Positions 32,615 through 42,287 of a stretch of DNA of 64,000 bases are shown here, piece by piece. The first letter of the stretch is position 1. Every line of letters starts with the position of its first letter. The notes beneath the pieces are model-generated. The model searched no databases. It saw only the letters and a program-made list of their open reading frames with translations, and had not been told where the DNA came from. The position numbers and the translations under genes were made by a program. This DNA comes from Mycobacterium sp. ITM-2016-00318. Its GTDB lineage: Bacteria; Actinomycetota; Actinomycetes; Mycobacteriales; Mycobacteriaceae. The stretch lies in assembly GCF_002968285.2 (NCBI RefSeq), contig NZ_CP134400.1:4402001-4466000 (forward strand), read 5' to 3'.

Positions 32615-34617
32615 CGGCGGCGGCGCGAACGCAGATAGTCACCGACGACGGCGGCTCCCAAGCCATCGAGATCGGGCACTACGACGCGCCCTTCGACGCG
32701 CCGCGCCACTTGATCGATGAACCGGGCCAGGCCCGGATCGTTGCCGAGCCGGAAAATCGTGACCTGCGCACCGAGGCGGGCCATATCGTCGAAGCCCTTC
32801 ACGGTGTGGGCGATCGTCCGCGGATGCGGTGGGTAGTCGAAGAACACTCCCGGCGGCTGAGCCGCCGAATCTAACCCAGTGCCGTCTCGATAGCTCTCCA
32901 GGTGCGCAGTCGGTTCACCGTCGGTGACCACCAGCACCACCGGCTGCGCGTTCGGGTGACGGCGCAGATGCCGCCCGGCAAGCGCCAGCGCATGGTGCAG
33001 GTTCGTGCCCTGCTCGTAGACACCCTCCAAGCCGGTCAACTCCGCCGCCGACACCGTCCGCGCATAGCGGCCGAAGGCAATGATCTGCAACGCATCCGAC
33101 CGGAACCGGGTGCTCACCAAGTGACTCAAGGCCAGCGCTGTCCGCTTCATCGGCAGCCAGCGGTTCTCCATCACCATCGAGAACGAGGTGTCCACCAGCA
33201 GTGCCACCGCGGCCTGCTGACGCGTCTCGGTCTCCGACACCTCGACGTCCTCGACCATCATCCGAATCGGCGTTTCCGCCTCGCCCGCGCCCGCCTGCCG
33301 CAGCACGGCGTTGGTCAGCGTGCGGGTGACGTTCCACGGCTCGGTGTCGCCGAACTGCCACGCCCGCGTGGCGCCCGTCAGCTCGCCCGCCGCGCCGGCC
33401 CGTCGCGTCTCCCGTTCTCCGTGCCGGCCCGAAAGCTGCTGCGACACATCGCGCAACGCGGTCTGACCGAGCTGGCGCATCGCCTTCGGCGACAGCCGCC
33501 ACTGCCCGTCGGCGCCGCGATCCAGGAAGCCCTGGTCCATCAACGCCTTCTCCAACTCGGACAGTGTGCGCGCGTCCACGGCGGCCTCTTCGCCGAGCTG
33601 GCGGGCCAGCGCCTCGAGGTCGACGTCATCCATCGTCGCACCCGCATAGCTCTGCGAGAGCGCCTCCGCCAGCTGCTCGAGCTCCGCGATGTCCTGCATG
33701 GCCTGCGCACCCTCGCCCATACCCATCGGGTTGTCGCCCGAGAACCGCGACGAGCCCGTCCAGTCCTCGCCCGGCCGCGCCGCCTGCAGATGCCCGTCGA
33801 GCCGGTTGAGCGCATTCATCAGCGACGGCGAGCCGAAAGCCTGCTGCGCCAACGCATCCAGCTCGGCACGTTGATCGGGCGACAGGCTGTTGCGGAACCG
33901 CTGCGCGGCGGCCGCACGCTGGGCCAGCGAATCCAGCAGCTCGTCGACGTTCTGCGGGTTCTCCGGGAAGAACTCGCCGTGCTTGGCCATGAAGTCGTCG
34001 AAGTCCTCCTTCGTGTCCTCGCCGCGGGAGTGCTTGTCCAGCAGATCGTTCAAGTCGTCGAGCATGTCGTTGACACGCTGACGGTCCTCATCGGTGGCGT
34101 TCTCCAGCGCCTGCTTCATCCCGGCGAACCGTTGGTCGAGCATCTCGCGGCCCAGCAGATCCTTGATCTGCTCGTACTTCTCGCGCGCTTCCTGGCTGCG
34201 CCAGTCATAGTCGGACAGCTCCTGGACGGCCTTGGCAGGCGACGGCGGCAGCGACTCGATCCGCATCTCGTTGAACCGCGCGTCGTCGTCCAACGCACGC
34301 GCCAGTTCCTTGCGCTCGGCCAGCACGGCCTCGTCGAGCAGCTTCTTGATCTCCTGCAGCGTGCCGTCGAGGTTGTTGCGCTGCAACAGCTCCCGGCGGC
34401 GGCGGTTCGCCTCGGCGGCCAGCTTGTCGGCGCCCTTCATGTTCTGCGTGCCTCGTCGCAGCAGCTCCTGCAGCGCCCGACGCGGAGACGAGCCCTCCAT
34501 CACGTCCTGCCCGATCGCCTCCAGCGCGTCACGCAGATCCACCGGCGGCGCCAGCGGATCCGGACCGCCGGTGTAGCCGGAGTAACGAGACGAGCGCCCG
34601 TGCCCGCGTCTAGCCAT
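32611..34617 (-). CDS. von Willebrand factor A domain protein paired with a MoxR-type ATPase
   Basis: 668 residues from ATG 34617. The N-terminal 430 residues are mostly charged helices (ALQELLRRGTQNMKGADKLA, ADEANRRRREL-like). The VWA domain near residues 470–640 carries the MIDAS motif DTSFS in VALLVDTSFSMVMENRW, then LVVTDGEPTAHL. MoxR/VWA pairs act as chaperone-like systems in metal insertion or envelope maintenance. It overlaps the ATPase gene by 8 bases. Corresponds to Rv0959. Confidence 0.88.
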   Translation of the reverse strand: MARRGHGRSSRYSGYTGGPDPLAPPVDLRDALEAIGQDVMEGSSPRRALQELLRRGTQNMKGADKLAAEANRRRRELLQRNNLDGTLQEIKKLLDEAVLAERKELARALDDDARFNEMRIESLPPSPAKAVQELSDYDWRSQEAREKYEQIKDLLGREMLDQRFAGMKQALENATDEDRQRVNDMLDDLNDLLDKHSRGEDTKEDFDDFMAKHGEFFPENPQNVDELLDSLAQRAAAAQRFRNSLSPDQRAELDALAQQAFGSPSLMNALNRLDGHLQAARPGEDWTGSSRFSGDNPMGMGEGAQAMQDIAELEQLAEALSQSYAGATMDDVDLEALARQLGEEAAVDARTLSELEKALMDQGFLDRGADGQWRLSPKAMRQLGQTALRDVSQQLSGRHGERETRRAGAAGELTGATRAWQFGDTEPWNVTRTLTNAVLRQAGAGEAETPIRMMVEDVEVSETETRQQAAVALLVDTSFSMVMENRWLPMKRTALALSHLVSTRFRSDALQIIAFGRYARTVSAAELTGLEGVYEQGTNLHHALALAGRHLRRHPNAQPVVLVVTDGEPTAHLESYRDGTGLDSAAQPPGVFFDYPPHPRTIAHTVKGFDDMARLGAQVTIFRLGNDPGLARFIDQVARRVEGRVVVPDLDGLGAAVVGDYLRSRRRR

Positions 34618-35992
34618 AGACGGTTTCACCCTCGCCGGACACCTTGTCGATGCGCTTGGCCAAATACAATGCCTCCAAGGCCAATTCGACTGCGGCGGCA
34701 CGCTGGCCGTCCGACGTCGCACCCAGGCGCTCCTGCACCTTGGCGATCGCGGGCACCTCGGGCACCACAGCGAGCACGTCGCGCGCCGACACCCGCTCGC
34801 CCGTCGTCACCGCGTTGCCACCCTCGATCGCGACCACCAGCGGGCCGACGTCGATACCGCCGAGCAGCCGCTGTGCGGTGTCGGCCGTCGCGCGCCGCAG
34901 CAGATGCTCGAGCACCGCCTGCTCGCGGCCCTCCTCACCGGACTCGAACTCCAGCTTGCCGCGCAGCACGTCGATCACCGTGCCGAGGTCGACCACGCGC
35001 GCCACCGGATCCTTCTCACCGAGGATCGCCGAGCGGTGCCGCGCCGCAGCAGCGACCGTCTCCGCCGCCGCGATCGCGAACCGCGCCGACACACCAGAAC
35101 GCTGGTCGATCGACGTCGACTCACGCAGGTAGCGAGCGAAGCGCGCGAGGATCTGCAGCAGGTACTCCGGCACCTCGGCCGCGAGCTGCGCCTCCTGGCT
35201 GATGACGCCGACCTCGGCGTCCAGCTCCAGCGGGTAGTGGGTGCGGATCTCCGCGCCGAAGCGGTCCTTCAGCGGGGTGATGATCCGCCCGCGGTTGGTG
35301 TAGTCCTCGGGGTTGGCGCTGGCGACGACCACCACGTCGAGCGGTAGCCGCAGCGTGTAGCCGCGCACCTGGATGTCGCGCTCCTCCATCACGTTGAGCA
35401 TCGACACCTGGATGCGCTCGGCGAGGTCGGGCAGCTCGTTGACCGCGACGATGCCCCGGTGCGCCCGCGGGATGAGCCCGAAGGCGATGGTCTCGGGGTC
35501 GCCGAGGCTGCGGCCCTCGGCCACCTTGATCGGGTCGATGTCGCCGACCAGGTCGGCCACGCTGGTGTCGGGGGTGGCCAGCTTCTCGAAGTAGCGCTCG
35601 CTGCGGTGCCGCCACTCGATGGGCAGATCCTCGCCGGACTCGGCGGCCCGCCGGATCGACTCCGGCGTGATCGGCGTGTACGGGTGCTCGCCGAGCTCCG
35701 ACCCCGCGATCACCGGCGTCCATTCGTCGAGCAGGCCGGACAGCGAGCGCAGCAGTCGGGTCTTGCCCTGACCGCGTTCGCCGAGCAACACCACGTCGTG
35801 GCCCGCGATCAGCGCCCGTTCGAGCTGCGGAAGCACGGTGTCCTCGAAGCCGAGGATTCCGGGCCATACCTCGCGGCCCTCTGCCAGCGCGGCCAGCAGG
35901 TTCTCCCGGATTTCCTCTTTGACGCCCCGCTCGCGATGGCCGGAGGCACGCAGCTCGCCGACGGTGCGGGGCAGATTGTTAGATGACGTCAC
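34610..35992 (-). CDS. MoxR-type AAA+ ATPase (magnesium-chelatase subunit-like)
   Basis: 460 residues. Walker A is LLGERGQGKTRLLRSLSGL and the Walker-B-like region is HRGIVAVNELPDLAERIQV, followed by VVASANPEDYTNRGRIITPL (sensor 1) and LKDRFGAEIRTHYPLEL. The C-terminal helical lid includes ARRSAILGEKDPVAR-like sequence. The protein works with the VWA partner encoded next, in ATP-driven remodelling of an unknown target. Rv0958 orthologue. It is 94 bp from the nitrile hydratase operon upstream and probably separately transcribed. Confidence 0.9.
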   Translation of the reverse strand: MTSSNNLPRTVGELRASGHRERGVKEEIRENLLAALAEGREVWPGILGFEDTVLPQLERALIAGHDVVLLGERGQGKTRLLRSLSGLLDEWTPVIAGSELGEHPYTPITPESIRRAAESGEDLPIEWRHRSERYFEKLATPDTSVADLVGDIDPIKVAEGRSLGDPETIAFGLIPRAHRGIVAVNELPDLAERIQVSMLNVMEERDIQVRGYTLRLPLDVVVVASANPEDYTNRGRIITPLKDRFGAEIRTHYPLELDAEVGVISQEAQLAAEVPEYLLQILARFARYLRESTSIDQRSGVSARFAIAAAETVAAAARHRSAILGEKDPVARVVDLGTVIDVLRGKLEFESGEEGREQAVLEHLLRRATADTAQRLLGGIDVGPLVVAIEGGNAVTTGERVSARDVLAVVPEVPAIAKVQERLGATSDGQRAAAVELALEALYLAKRIDKVSGEGETVYG

Positions 35993-36078
35993 TACTCCAC
36001 GCTACGACTGCTCGGGTTCTGCGGCAGCGGCTACGCCTTACGCGAACATGACGTCGCGGAAAAGCAGCAGCCTGCGCA

Positions 36079-36095
36079 CGCCTCGGCTAGGCGTG
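36079..36095 (-). terminator. Short hairpin at the end of the nitrile hydratase operon
   Basis: ACGCCT-CGGCT-AGGCGT, a 6-bp stem overlapping the stop codon of the accessory gene. It is weak and lacks a T-tract. Confidence 0.25.
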
Positions 36096-36422
36096 ATCGT
36101 GACCGCTGTCACGCCGCGCGAGGTTGTCGGCTCGTGCGGTGACCTCGACGGAGCGCACGGCGCCGACATCGCCGAGCACATCCTCGAGCGCACCGACCCA
36201 ATGGTGGTAGTAGCTCCACCGCGTGCGCTCGTCGGCCGCCGCCTCCCAGCGGGCGATACGGGCAATCAACGCCGCTTGAAACCGCTGCCAGGTGAACGCA
36301 TCGGCCTGGTTCAACGCGACGGCCATGGCGAAGGCCCGGCTCTCCCAGGGTTCGGCGAACACCAGCTCACCGTTGGATCGCGGCGGCGCGGCGGCACCCT
36401 CGAGATCCATCGGGACGGTCAT
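36087..36422 (-). CDS. Nitrile hydratase accessory/activator protein
   Basis: 111 residues from ATG 36422, overlapping the alpha-subunit stop (ATGA). It resembles the N-terminal half of nitrile hydratase beta subunits: VFAEPWESRAFAMAVALNQA, TWQRFQAALIARIARWEA and YYHHWVGALEDVLGD. Small proteins of this kind help insert cobalt into the alpha subunit by subunit exchange. The gene order beta–alpha–activator matches cobalt nitrile hydratase operons of Rhodococcus. Confidence 0.85.
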   Translation of the reverse strand: MTVPMDLEGAAAPPRSNGELVFAEPWESRAFAMAVALNQADAFTWQRFQAALIARIARWEAAADERTRWSYYHHWVGALEDVLGDVGAVRSVEVTARADNLARRDSGHDHA

Positions 36423-37015
36423 GGCGCCCCGATCTTCGCCACGCCGACCATCGCGTCGCGGGTGACAAGAGCCACCAGTTCGTCCTGCGACCATCCGTCG
36501 GTGCCTGCCGGGCGCTGGGGCAGCACGAGCCAGCGGACCTCGCTGCTCGAATCGTGGACCGTGATGTGCACGTCGTCGGCGAGGCCAAGGCCCATCTCGC
36601 GCAGCACTTTTCGGGGTTCCTTCACCATCCGCGCCCGGTACGCCGGATCCTTGTACCAACTCGGCGGCAGACCGAGCAGCTGCCATGGATAACACGAACA
36701 CATCGTGCAGACCACGGCGTGATGGGTGGCGGGACCGTTCTCGACGACCACGACGTACTCCGTCTGCGGCCCGAGGAAGCCCATCTCGCGGATGGCGGCG
36801 GTGCCGTCGTCGAGCAGCCTGCGCCGGTACTCGGGATCCGCCCACGCCTTGGCCACCACCTTGGCTCCGTTGAGCGGCCCGATATCGGTTTCGTAGGTCC
36901 TGATGATGGCGTCCAGCACCGTCGGGTCGATGAGGCCGCGCTCGGTGAGCAACTGCTCGAGCGCCTCGGTGCGCAGGGACGCAGAAATGCGTTCTGCCGA
37001 ATCAGACACGCTCAT
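36419..37015 (-). CDS. Nitrile hydratase alpha subunit (cobalt type)
   Basis: 198 residues. The metal-binding claw VCTMCSC (Cys103, Cys106, Cys108 with Thr104) is followed by YPWQLLGLPPSWYKDPAYRA and WLVLPQRPAGTDGWSQDELV. Thr at the second position of VCTxCSC indicates a non-corrin cobalt site; Fe-type enzymes have Ser. The enzyme hydrates nitriles to amides in the cytosol. A thiocyanate hydrolase gamma subunit would look similar but would have separate alpha and beta partners, which are absent. No amidase lies in the neighbourhood. Confidence 0.92.
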   Translation of the reverse strand: MSVSDSAERISASLRTEALEQLLTERGLIDPTVLDAIIRTYETDIGPLNGAKVVAKAWADPEYRRRLLDDGTAAIREMGFLGPQTEYVVVVENGPATHHAVVCTMCSCYPWQLLGLPPSWYKDPAYRARMVKEPRKVLREMGLGLADDVHITVHDSSSEVRWLVLPQRPAGTDGWSQDELVALVTRDAMVGVAKIGAP

Positions 37016-37677
37016 GGGGCCTTCTCCAGATAGCTCTCGAACATCTCGATCGTCACTGCGAACTCTTCGGCGCCGTCACCCCACAGCTCATGTGAATCGA
37101 ACTGCACGGTGTACACGAACTGCGGGCACTCACCCTCGAAGTGCGCGTTGGTGTCGGGAAACACGAACGCGGGCTCGATCAGCGTGACGACGCCGGTGTG
37201 ACCGCGGATATATCGCGGCAGCCGGGTGTGTCCGGCCGGCGAGAGGTCCTTGGCGCGTACACGCTCACCGAGACAGAACGCCGGTTCGCCCTCGACGTGG
37301 CGAAGTGAACCGTCGGCGGTCGACGCATGGCCAGACTCGGGCGGTTCCGGCGTGGGCGCTTCCTCGATGCCATCGCCTCGCAGATTGCGGGCCCTCGCGT
37401 CGACGGCCGACGGTGCGAGGACTCCGCTTTCGGTCAGGGTGCGCTCGGCGCCGTTGAGCCAGCGGCCGAAGTAGCCGTCGTCGAGGTAGGCCCGGCGGTC
37501 AAGGCGCTCCAGCGAGTGCCGGAACGAATCCACGTTGCCGTGCGCCAACCGATTGGCCAGCAGGCTGAGCGCGAAGGCCCTGCCGTGCCACGGTTCCGGA
37601 AATGGCGGCTCGTCGGGCTGCGGCCGTGTCGCCGGACCCCAGCCGTCGGCACCTCCCATATCGGCGATTCCGTCCAT
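37012..37677 (-). CDS. Nitrile hydratase beta subunit
   Basis: 221 residues from ATG 37677, chosen because GGGAGG is 8 bp upstream; an ATG at 37686 is too close. The N-terminal half (MDGIADMGGADGWGP, FPEPWHGRAFALSLLANRLA) resembles the activator protein. The C-terminal half is the SH3-like domain (LGERVRAKDLSPAGHTRLPR, YIRGHTGVVTLIEPAFVFPD, VYTVQFDSHELWGDGAE). It pairs with the alpha subunit in an (alpha-beta)2 enzyme. Its stop overlaps the alpha start. Confidence 0.92.
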   Translation of the reverse strand: MDGIADMGGADGWGPATRPQPDEPPFPEPWHGRAFALSLLANRLAHGNVDSFRHSLERLDRRAYLDDGYFGRWLNGAERTLTESGVLAPSAVDARARNLRGDGIEEAPTPEPPESGHASTADGSLRHVEGEPAFCLGERVRAKDLSPAGHTRLPRYIRGHTGVVTLIEPAFVFPDTNAHFEGECPQFVYTVQFDSHELWGDGAEEFAVTIEMFESYLEKAP

Positions 37678-37790
37678 GGCATGCACCTCCCACCGACTCG
37701 CCCTGCCGAATCAACTCGATCACATACGGACCGGCGGTGAGGCATTTCTGAGTGTTTTCCGGCCACCGAAGGCTTCGGCCGTACCGACAG

Positions 37791-38453
37791 TCAGGAGTCG
37801 GACGGGGGCAGCATCTGGAAGCCGGTGAGGATGGTTTCGGCGTCGCGCTTGTAGGCCGGATCGTCCGCGTCGCCGCTCTGCACCGTCATCGTCATCGCGT
37901 ACGTGGTGTCTTCCGTGGTCAGCACGGCGGTGACCACCCTGGCCGGGTGCGGCGGCAGGAAGCCGAGCATCGGCGTCGTGTAATCGATCATCTCGGCGGG
38001 CAGTTCGCACACCGTAGTGGGGGTCACCTCGATGTCCGTCGCGCCGATCTCGGTCTCCAGCGCATCCTGCTGAGCGTCGAACACCTCGCGCGGCTCGGCG
38101 ATACCGCGATGGCTCTCCAGCGTCACCACCGCCGTCGGCGAGAAGCCGTCGCGCGCGAGGCTCCGGTTGCGCATCGTGAAGCGGATCAGCTCGGAGTCCA
38201 TCATCGTGACCCGCTCCCACCCCTCGGGCTGGGGGATCGCCATGACGGGCTCTTCGTCGGTGTGGTCGGGGATCGACGTCATCGGCGCGTCCACCGACGT
38301 GCAGTCCGACGCGGTGGCGGCGGCCCTGCCCATATCGGGCGCCGCGACAACGCGGGCGTCCTCGACGACGCGCGTGCACGCCGCGGCGAGCACCAACGCC
38401 GCGGCACCGGCAACCACCGCAACAGAACGCGCCGCCCTCGCCATGGACGGCAA
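37791..38453 (-). CDS. LpqN/LpqT-like lipoprotein
   Basis: 220 residues. The signal peptide ends in a lipobox VLAAAC with the lipidated Cys near residue 26. The mature domain (MAIPQPEGWERVTMMDSELI, VVTLESHRGIAEPREVFDAQ, YTTPMLGFLPPHPARVVTAV, YAMTMTVQSGD) matches the mycobacterial LpqN/LpqT family, which interacts with envelope proteins. The start is 4 bp after the purH stop, so it is cotranscribed. Not in the M. tuberculosis version of this block as far as I know. Confidence 0.8.
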   Translation of the reverse strand: MPSMARAARSVAVVAGAAALVLAAACTRVVEDARVVAAPDMGRAAATASDCTSVDAPMTSIPDHTDEEPVMAIPQPEGWERVTMMDSELIRFTMRNRSLARDGFSPTAVVTLESHRGIAEPREVFDAQQDALETEIGATDIEVTPTTVCELPAEMIDYTTPMLGFLPPHPARVVTAVLTTEDTTYAMTMTVQSGDADDPAYKRDAETILTGFQMLPPSDS

Positions 38454-38457
38454 CCTA

Positions 38458-40059
38458 TCAGTGAGCGAAGTGGCGCGCTCCGGTCACGTACAGCGTGACA
38501 CCGGCCTTGGCGGCCGCCTCGGTGACCAACTCGTCGCGCATCGACCCACCCGGATGCACGATCGCCTTCACTCCGGCGTTGGTCAGCGTCTCCAGGCCGT
38601 CGGGGAACGGGAAGAACGCGTCGGAGGCGGCCACCGCGCCGCGCACGCGGTCGCCGCCGCGCTCGACCGCGAGGCGGGCCGCGTCGACGCGGTTCACCTG
38701 GCCCATGCCGACGCCGACGGTCGCGCCGTCGGCGACGACGACGATCGCGTTGGACTTCACCGCCCGGCAGGACCGCCATGCGAAGACGAGGTCGGCCAGC
38801 GTCGCCGGGTCGGCGGGCTCACCGGTGGCCAGCGTCCAGTTGGCCGGGTCGTCGCCGGCCGCGTCAAGTGCGTCGCGCTGCTGCAGCAGCAGGCCCCCGC
38901 TGATCGGCCGCACCTCGATGCCGGTGACCGACGGTTCCGACGCCACCAGTACGCGGATGTTCTTCTTGCGCGCGAGCACCTCCACCGCGCCGTCCTCGTA
39001 TGCGGGGGCGATGATCACCTCGGTGAAGATCTCGGCGACGGTCTCGGCCATTTCGACGCTGACCGTGGTGTTGGCCGCGATGACGCCGCCGAACGCGCTC
39101 AGCGGGTCGCATTCGTGGGCCTTGCGGTGGGCGTCGGCGACGGACTCCGACGAGACGGCGATACCGCACGGGTTGGCGTGCTTGATGATGGCGACGCACG
39201 TGTCCTCGTGATCGAACGCGGCCCGCCATGCGGCGTCGGCGTCGGTGAAGTTGTTGTAGGACATCTCTTTTCCGTGCAGCTGCTCGGCCTGCGCCAGACC
39301 CGGCCACGCGGTGTCGTCGGTGTAGCGCGCCGCCTGCTGATGCGGGTTCTCCCCGTAGCGCAGTACGCCGGTGCGCCGCCATGTGCGGCCGAACCAGGCG
39401 GGCAGCTTCTGGGCAGGCTCCTCGGGGGCCAGCGTTTCGCCCATCCAGCTCGCCACCGCCACGTCGTACTGGGCAGTGTGCCGAAATGCCAGTGAGGCCA
39501 GTATCTTCCGCTCCGCGAGCGTGAATCCGCCTGCGCGCACGGCTGCCAGCACGCCGTCGTAGCCGCGTGGTTCGACGACCACCGCGACGCTCGGATGGTT
39601 CTTCGCAGCGGCCCGCACCATCGACGGTCCGCCGATGTCGATCTGCTCGACACACTCGTCCTCGCTTGCGCCGGAGGCCACCGTCTCGCTGAACGGGTAC
39701 AGGTTCACCACGACGAGGTCGAACGCCTCGATGCCGAGCTCCTCGAGCGCGGCGGCGTGTTCGGCCTTGCGCAGGTCGGCGAGCAGACCGGCGTGCACCC
39801 GCGGGTGCAGCGTCTTGACCCGGCCGTCGAGCACCTCGGGGAACCCCGTCAGCTCCTCCACCGGAGTCACCGGAACACCGGCGCCCGCAATGGTTTTCGC
39901 GGTCGACCCGGTCGACACGATGGCCACGCCCGCGTCGTGCAGGCCCTTGGCCAGTTCGGCAAGGCCGGTCTTGTCGTAGACGCTGACCAAGGCCCGCCGG
40001 ACCGGCTTTCGCCCGTCCCCGGAGGCGCTTGGCGCCGACACCGTCTCAAACCCCGTCAT
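38458..40059 (-). CDS. purH: Bifunctional AICAR transformylase / IMP cyclohydrolase
   Basis: 533 residues from ATG 40059, overlapping the purN stop (ATGA). The IMP cyclohydrolase domain starts [20 protein letters not shown] and includes [12 protein letters not shown] and [15 protein letters not shown]. The transformylase domain has [24 protein letters not shown], and the catalytic Lys-His in [12 protein letters not shown]. It performs the last two steps of purine synthesis. Rv0957 orthologue. Confidence 0.97.
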   Translation of the reverse strand: MTGFETVSAPSASGDGRKPVRRALVSVYDKTGLAELAKGLHDAGVAIVSTGSTAKTIAGAGVPVTPVEELTGFPEVLDGRVKTLHPRVHAGLLADLRKAEHAAALEELGIEAFDLVVVNLYPFSETVASGASEDECVEQIDIGGPSMVRAAAKNHPSVAVVVEPRGYDGVLAAVRAGGFTLAERKILASLAFRHTAQYDVAVASWMGETLAPEEPAQKLPAWFGRTWRRTGVLRYGENPHQQAARYTDDTAWPGLAQAEQLHGKEMSYNNFTDADAAWRAAFDHEDTCVAIIKHANPCGIAVSSESVADAHRKAHECDPLSAFGGVIAANTTVSVEMAETVAEIFTEVIIAPAYEDGAVEVLARKKNIRVLVASEPSVTGIEVRPISGGLLLQQRDALDAAGDDPANWTLATGEPADPATLADLVFAWRSCRAVKSNAIVVVADGATVGVGMGQVNRVDAARLAVERGGDRVRGAVAASDAFFPFPDGLETLTNAGVKAIVHPGGSMRDELVTEAAAKAGVTLYVTGARHFAH

Positions 40060-40685
40060 CCGATGACCGCCTTTCGTCCAGTCCACGTCACGCCGCTCGT
40101 CGCCAGCGCGGCAAGGACGTCTACCAAGAGTTTGCGTTCGACGACCTTGATGCGCTCGTGCAGGGTCGCCTCGTCGTCGTCGTCGAGCACCTGCACCGGT
40201 TGCTGCGCCAGGATCGGGCCGGTGTCGGTGCCCGCATCCACCAGATGCACGCTGCAACCGGTCACCTTGACGCCATAGGCCAGCGCGTCGGGCACGGCGT
40301 GCGCGCCGGGAAACGACGGCAGCAGCGCCGGATGTGTGTTGAGTATCCGGCCCATGAACCGCGAAAGGAACACCGGACCAAGGATTTTCATGAACCCCGC
40401 CGACACGATCAGGTCAGGCTCGTGCGCGACGGTCGCGTCGGTGATCGCGGCGTCCCACGCGTCGCGGTCGGGATGATCGCTCAGGCGGACCTTGTAGCTG
40501 GGCAGCGACGCCGCGGATGCGATTTCGACGGCCCGGCAGTCGCGGTCGACGCCGACAGCAACGATACGGGCCGGGTAATCGCCGACCGCGGACTCGAGCA
40601 GGGACTCCAGCAGCGAACCGGTGCCCGATGCCAGCACCACGACTCGCGCCGGTGCGCTCGGGGGCACGCGGAGGGGTTGCTGCAC
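40056..40685 (-). CDS. purN: Phosphoribosylglycinamide formyltransferase
   Basis: 209 residues. Marks: [18 protein letters not shown] for phosphate binding, the catalytic Asn-His in [16 protein letters not shown], and the catalytic Asp in [20 protein letters not shown]. It transfers a formyl group from 10-formyl-THF to GAR. It overlaps purH and starts 9 bp after the perM stop. The 5-FCL enzyme elsewhere in the window supports the same folate pool. Confidence 0.96.
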   Translation of the reverse strand: MQQPLRVPPSAPARVVVLASGTGSLLESLLESAVGDYPARIVAVGVDRDCRAVEIASAASLPSYKVRLSDHPDRDAWDAAITDATVAHEPDLIVSAGFMKILGPVFLSRFMGRILNTHPALLPSFPGAHAVPDALAYGVKVTGCSVHLVDAGTDTGPILAQQPVQVLDDDDEATLHERIKVVERKLLVDVLAALATSGVTWTGRKAVIG

Positions 40686-40694
40686 GCGACGAGC

Positions 40695-42230
40695 CTAGTC
40701 GTCAGCCCTGCGGCTCTTGTCGCCGATGGGGCCCGGCGTGGCGTCGTCGTCGTCGATGTATTCGAACTCCTCGGGATCGGGCAGGTCGTCCTCGAAATCC
40801 GGGTCCGAATCGGGGTCAGGATCCGGGTCGGGATCGGCTGGCGCGGTGCGGACGATCCGCGGGGGCCGCACGTCCGCGGGCTCGTCGTCGAGCAGCGGCT
40901 CGACCTCGGGCACTAAGGCTTCCGGTTCTTCGGGCCGGTGTGGCTCGGGTTCCTGCGGTTCGAACGCGGATTGGAGGTCGGGCTCGGGCTCGAATGCGTC
41001 CTCGAACTCGGGTTCGGGCTCGATGTCGTCGTCGAGATCGACGTTCTGGCGGGAACTACTCGCACTTTCCCGCCCAGTTGTCGGTTTGGGCGCACGGAGT
41101 GGGCGGGCGATCCCGCCGGCCATCGCGATCGTCAGACCGCCGATCGCCATGAACCATAGGAACACGGCCGGTGCGAACGTCGCCTGGTCGACACCGACGT
41201 GGCCGAAGTTGCCCAGCTCGCCGCCGCCCGCGTGGCCCAGCAGTGCCATCGCCACCGCCGCGAGCGCCGACGCCAGCGTCAGCTTGCCCAGAGCGGGCAG
41301 CAGCGGAAGCGGCCGTCGTCCGCACTGTTGACCGACCACCACGCCTGCCGCCGCGCCGATGATCAGCAGCACGACCCAGATCGGGCCGAGCGGCGGCGTC
41401 GGCACCGCGGCGAGCACCGGCAGCGCGGGGATGTCACCACCGAACACCGTGAACGAGCTGAACGTCGCAATCCCGACGTGCGCGCTCGACCCGACGGCGA
41501 CGGCCGAGGTGCCGACGATGACGTTGGGCGCGTACAGCGCCGACAACGCCGTCAGGCTGAACTGGCCGAACACCGAATCGGTGATCGCGTACAGGTCATG
41601 CATCGTCGACCAGTGCACGACCAGCGACAGCGCCGTCACGGCGCCGGATAGCCCGAGCAGCGCCAGCACACCGGCGTATGCCGGCCGCCCGGCGTCGGCC
41701 ACCCACTGCGGCAGCCCGGATGCGGTGAGCAACCGCCTGCCTGCGCGTGACCCGACGCCGATCACGGCGCCGATCGCATGCACCGCCAACACACCGGTGA
41801 ACGCCCGCAGCGCGTTGGGTGTCTGCAACTGCGTCAGCACCGAGGAGGCGTCGTGGATCACGGCCAGCGAGATCGCGGCGATCAGCAGCGGACCGCCGAG
41901 CGCAGACGCGACGATCCACCGGATGAGAAACCAGGAGCCCTGCGGCGGAGTGGCGGCCGCAGTGGTGCGCGCGGTGCCCCACACCATCGCGAGCACCGGC
42001 AGCAGCGGCATCACGCCCAGCTCACGGCCGCCGATCGAGATCGGCACCTGGTGCACGCCGAGCCACATGGTGGCGATCGCACCCGGCGCCCCGAACATGT
42101 CACTGTTCGCGATCAGCAGCTGCAGCAGCACCACCGCGGCGATGACCACCAGCGCCACGGCCGACGGGCCGAACGCGACGCGGAACAGGTCGCGTGCCTG
42201 GCGACTGCCGACCGACCTGTTCTCCACCAC
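40695..42230 (-). CDS. perM: Cell division membrane protein PerM
   Basis: 511 residues. About eight to ten hydrophobic helices in the first 390 residues (VALVVIAAVVLLQLLIANSD, ALGGPLLIAAISLAVIHDAS, GPIWVVLLIIGAAAGVVVGQ and others) are followed by an acidic disordered tail (PEPEFEDAFEPEPDLQS, DPDPDPDSDPDFEDDLPDPE). In M. tuberculosis PerM (Rv0955) stabilises the divisome protein FtsB and is needed for persistence. It is upstream of purN in the same transcript. Confidence 0.9.
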   Translation of the reverse strand: MVENRSVGSRQARDLFRVAFGPSAVALVVIAAVVLLQLLIANSDMFGAPGAIATMWLGVHQVPISIGGRELGVMPLLPVLAMVWGTARTTAAATPPQGSWFLIRWIVASALGGPLLIAAISLAVIHDASSVLTQLQTPNALRAFTGVLAVHAIGAVIGVGSRAGRRLLTASGLPQWVADAGRPAYAGVLALLGLSGAVTALSLVVHWSTMHDLYAITDSVFGQFSLTALSALYAPNVIVGTSAVAVGSSAHVGIATFSSFTVFGGDIPALPVLAAVPTPPLGPIWVVLLIIGAAAGVVVGQQCGRRPLPLLPALGKLTLASALAAVAMALLGHAGGGELGNFGHVGVDQATFAPAVFLWFMAIGGLTIAMAGGIARPLRAPKPTTGRESASSSRQNVDLDDDIEPEPEFEDAFEPEPDLQSAFEPQEPEPHRPEEPEALVPEVEPLLDDEPADVRPPRIVRTAPADPDPDPDPDSDPDFEDDLPDPEEFEYIDDDDATPGPIGDKSRRADD

Positions 42231-42287
42231 TAGCGGTATAGCAGTTCTTTGCTCACGCGCGCGGTATTCACGCGTGTGAGGTTTGGA

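Noticed and set aside
32902..35202. 766-residue plus-strand open frame antisense to the VWA/MoxR genes
   Set aside because: Low-complexity Arg/Leu/Gln sequence typical of antisense frames in high-GC DNA; both minus-strand genes have clear motifs.
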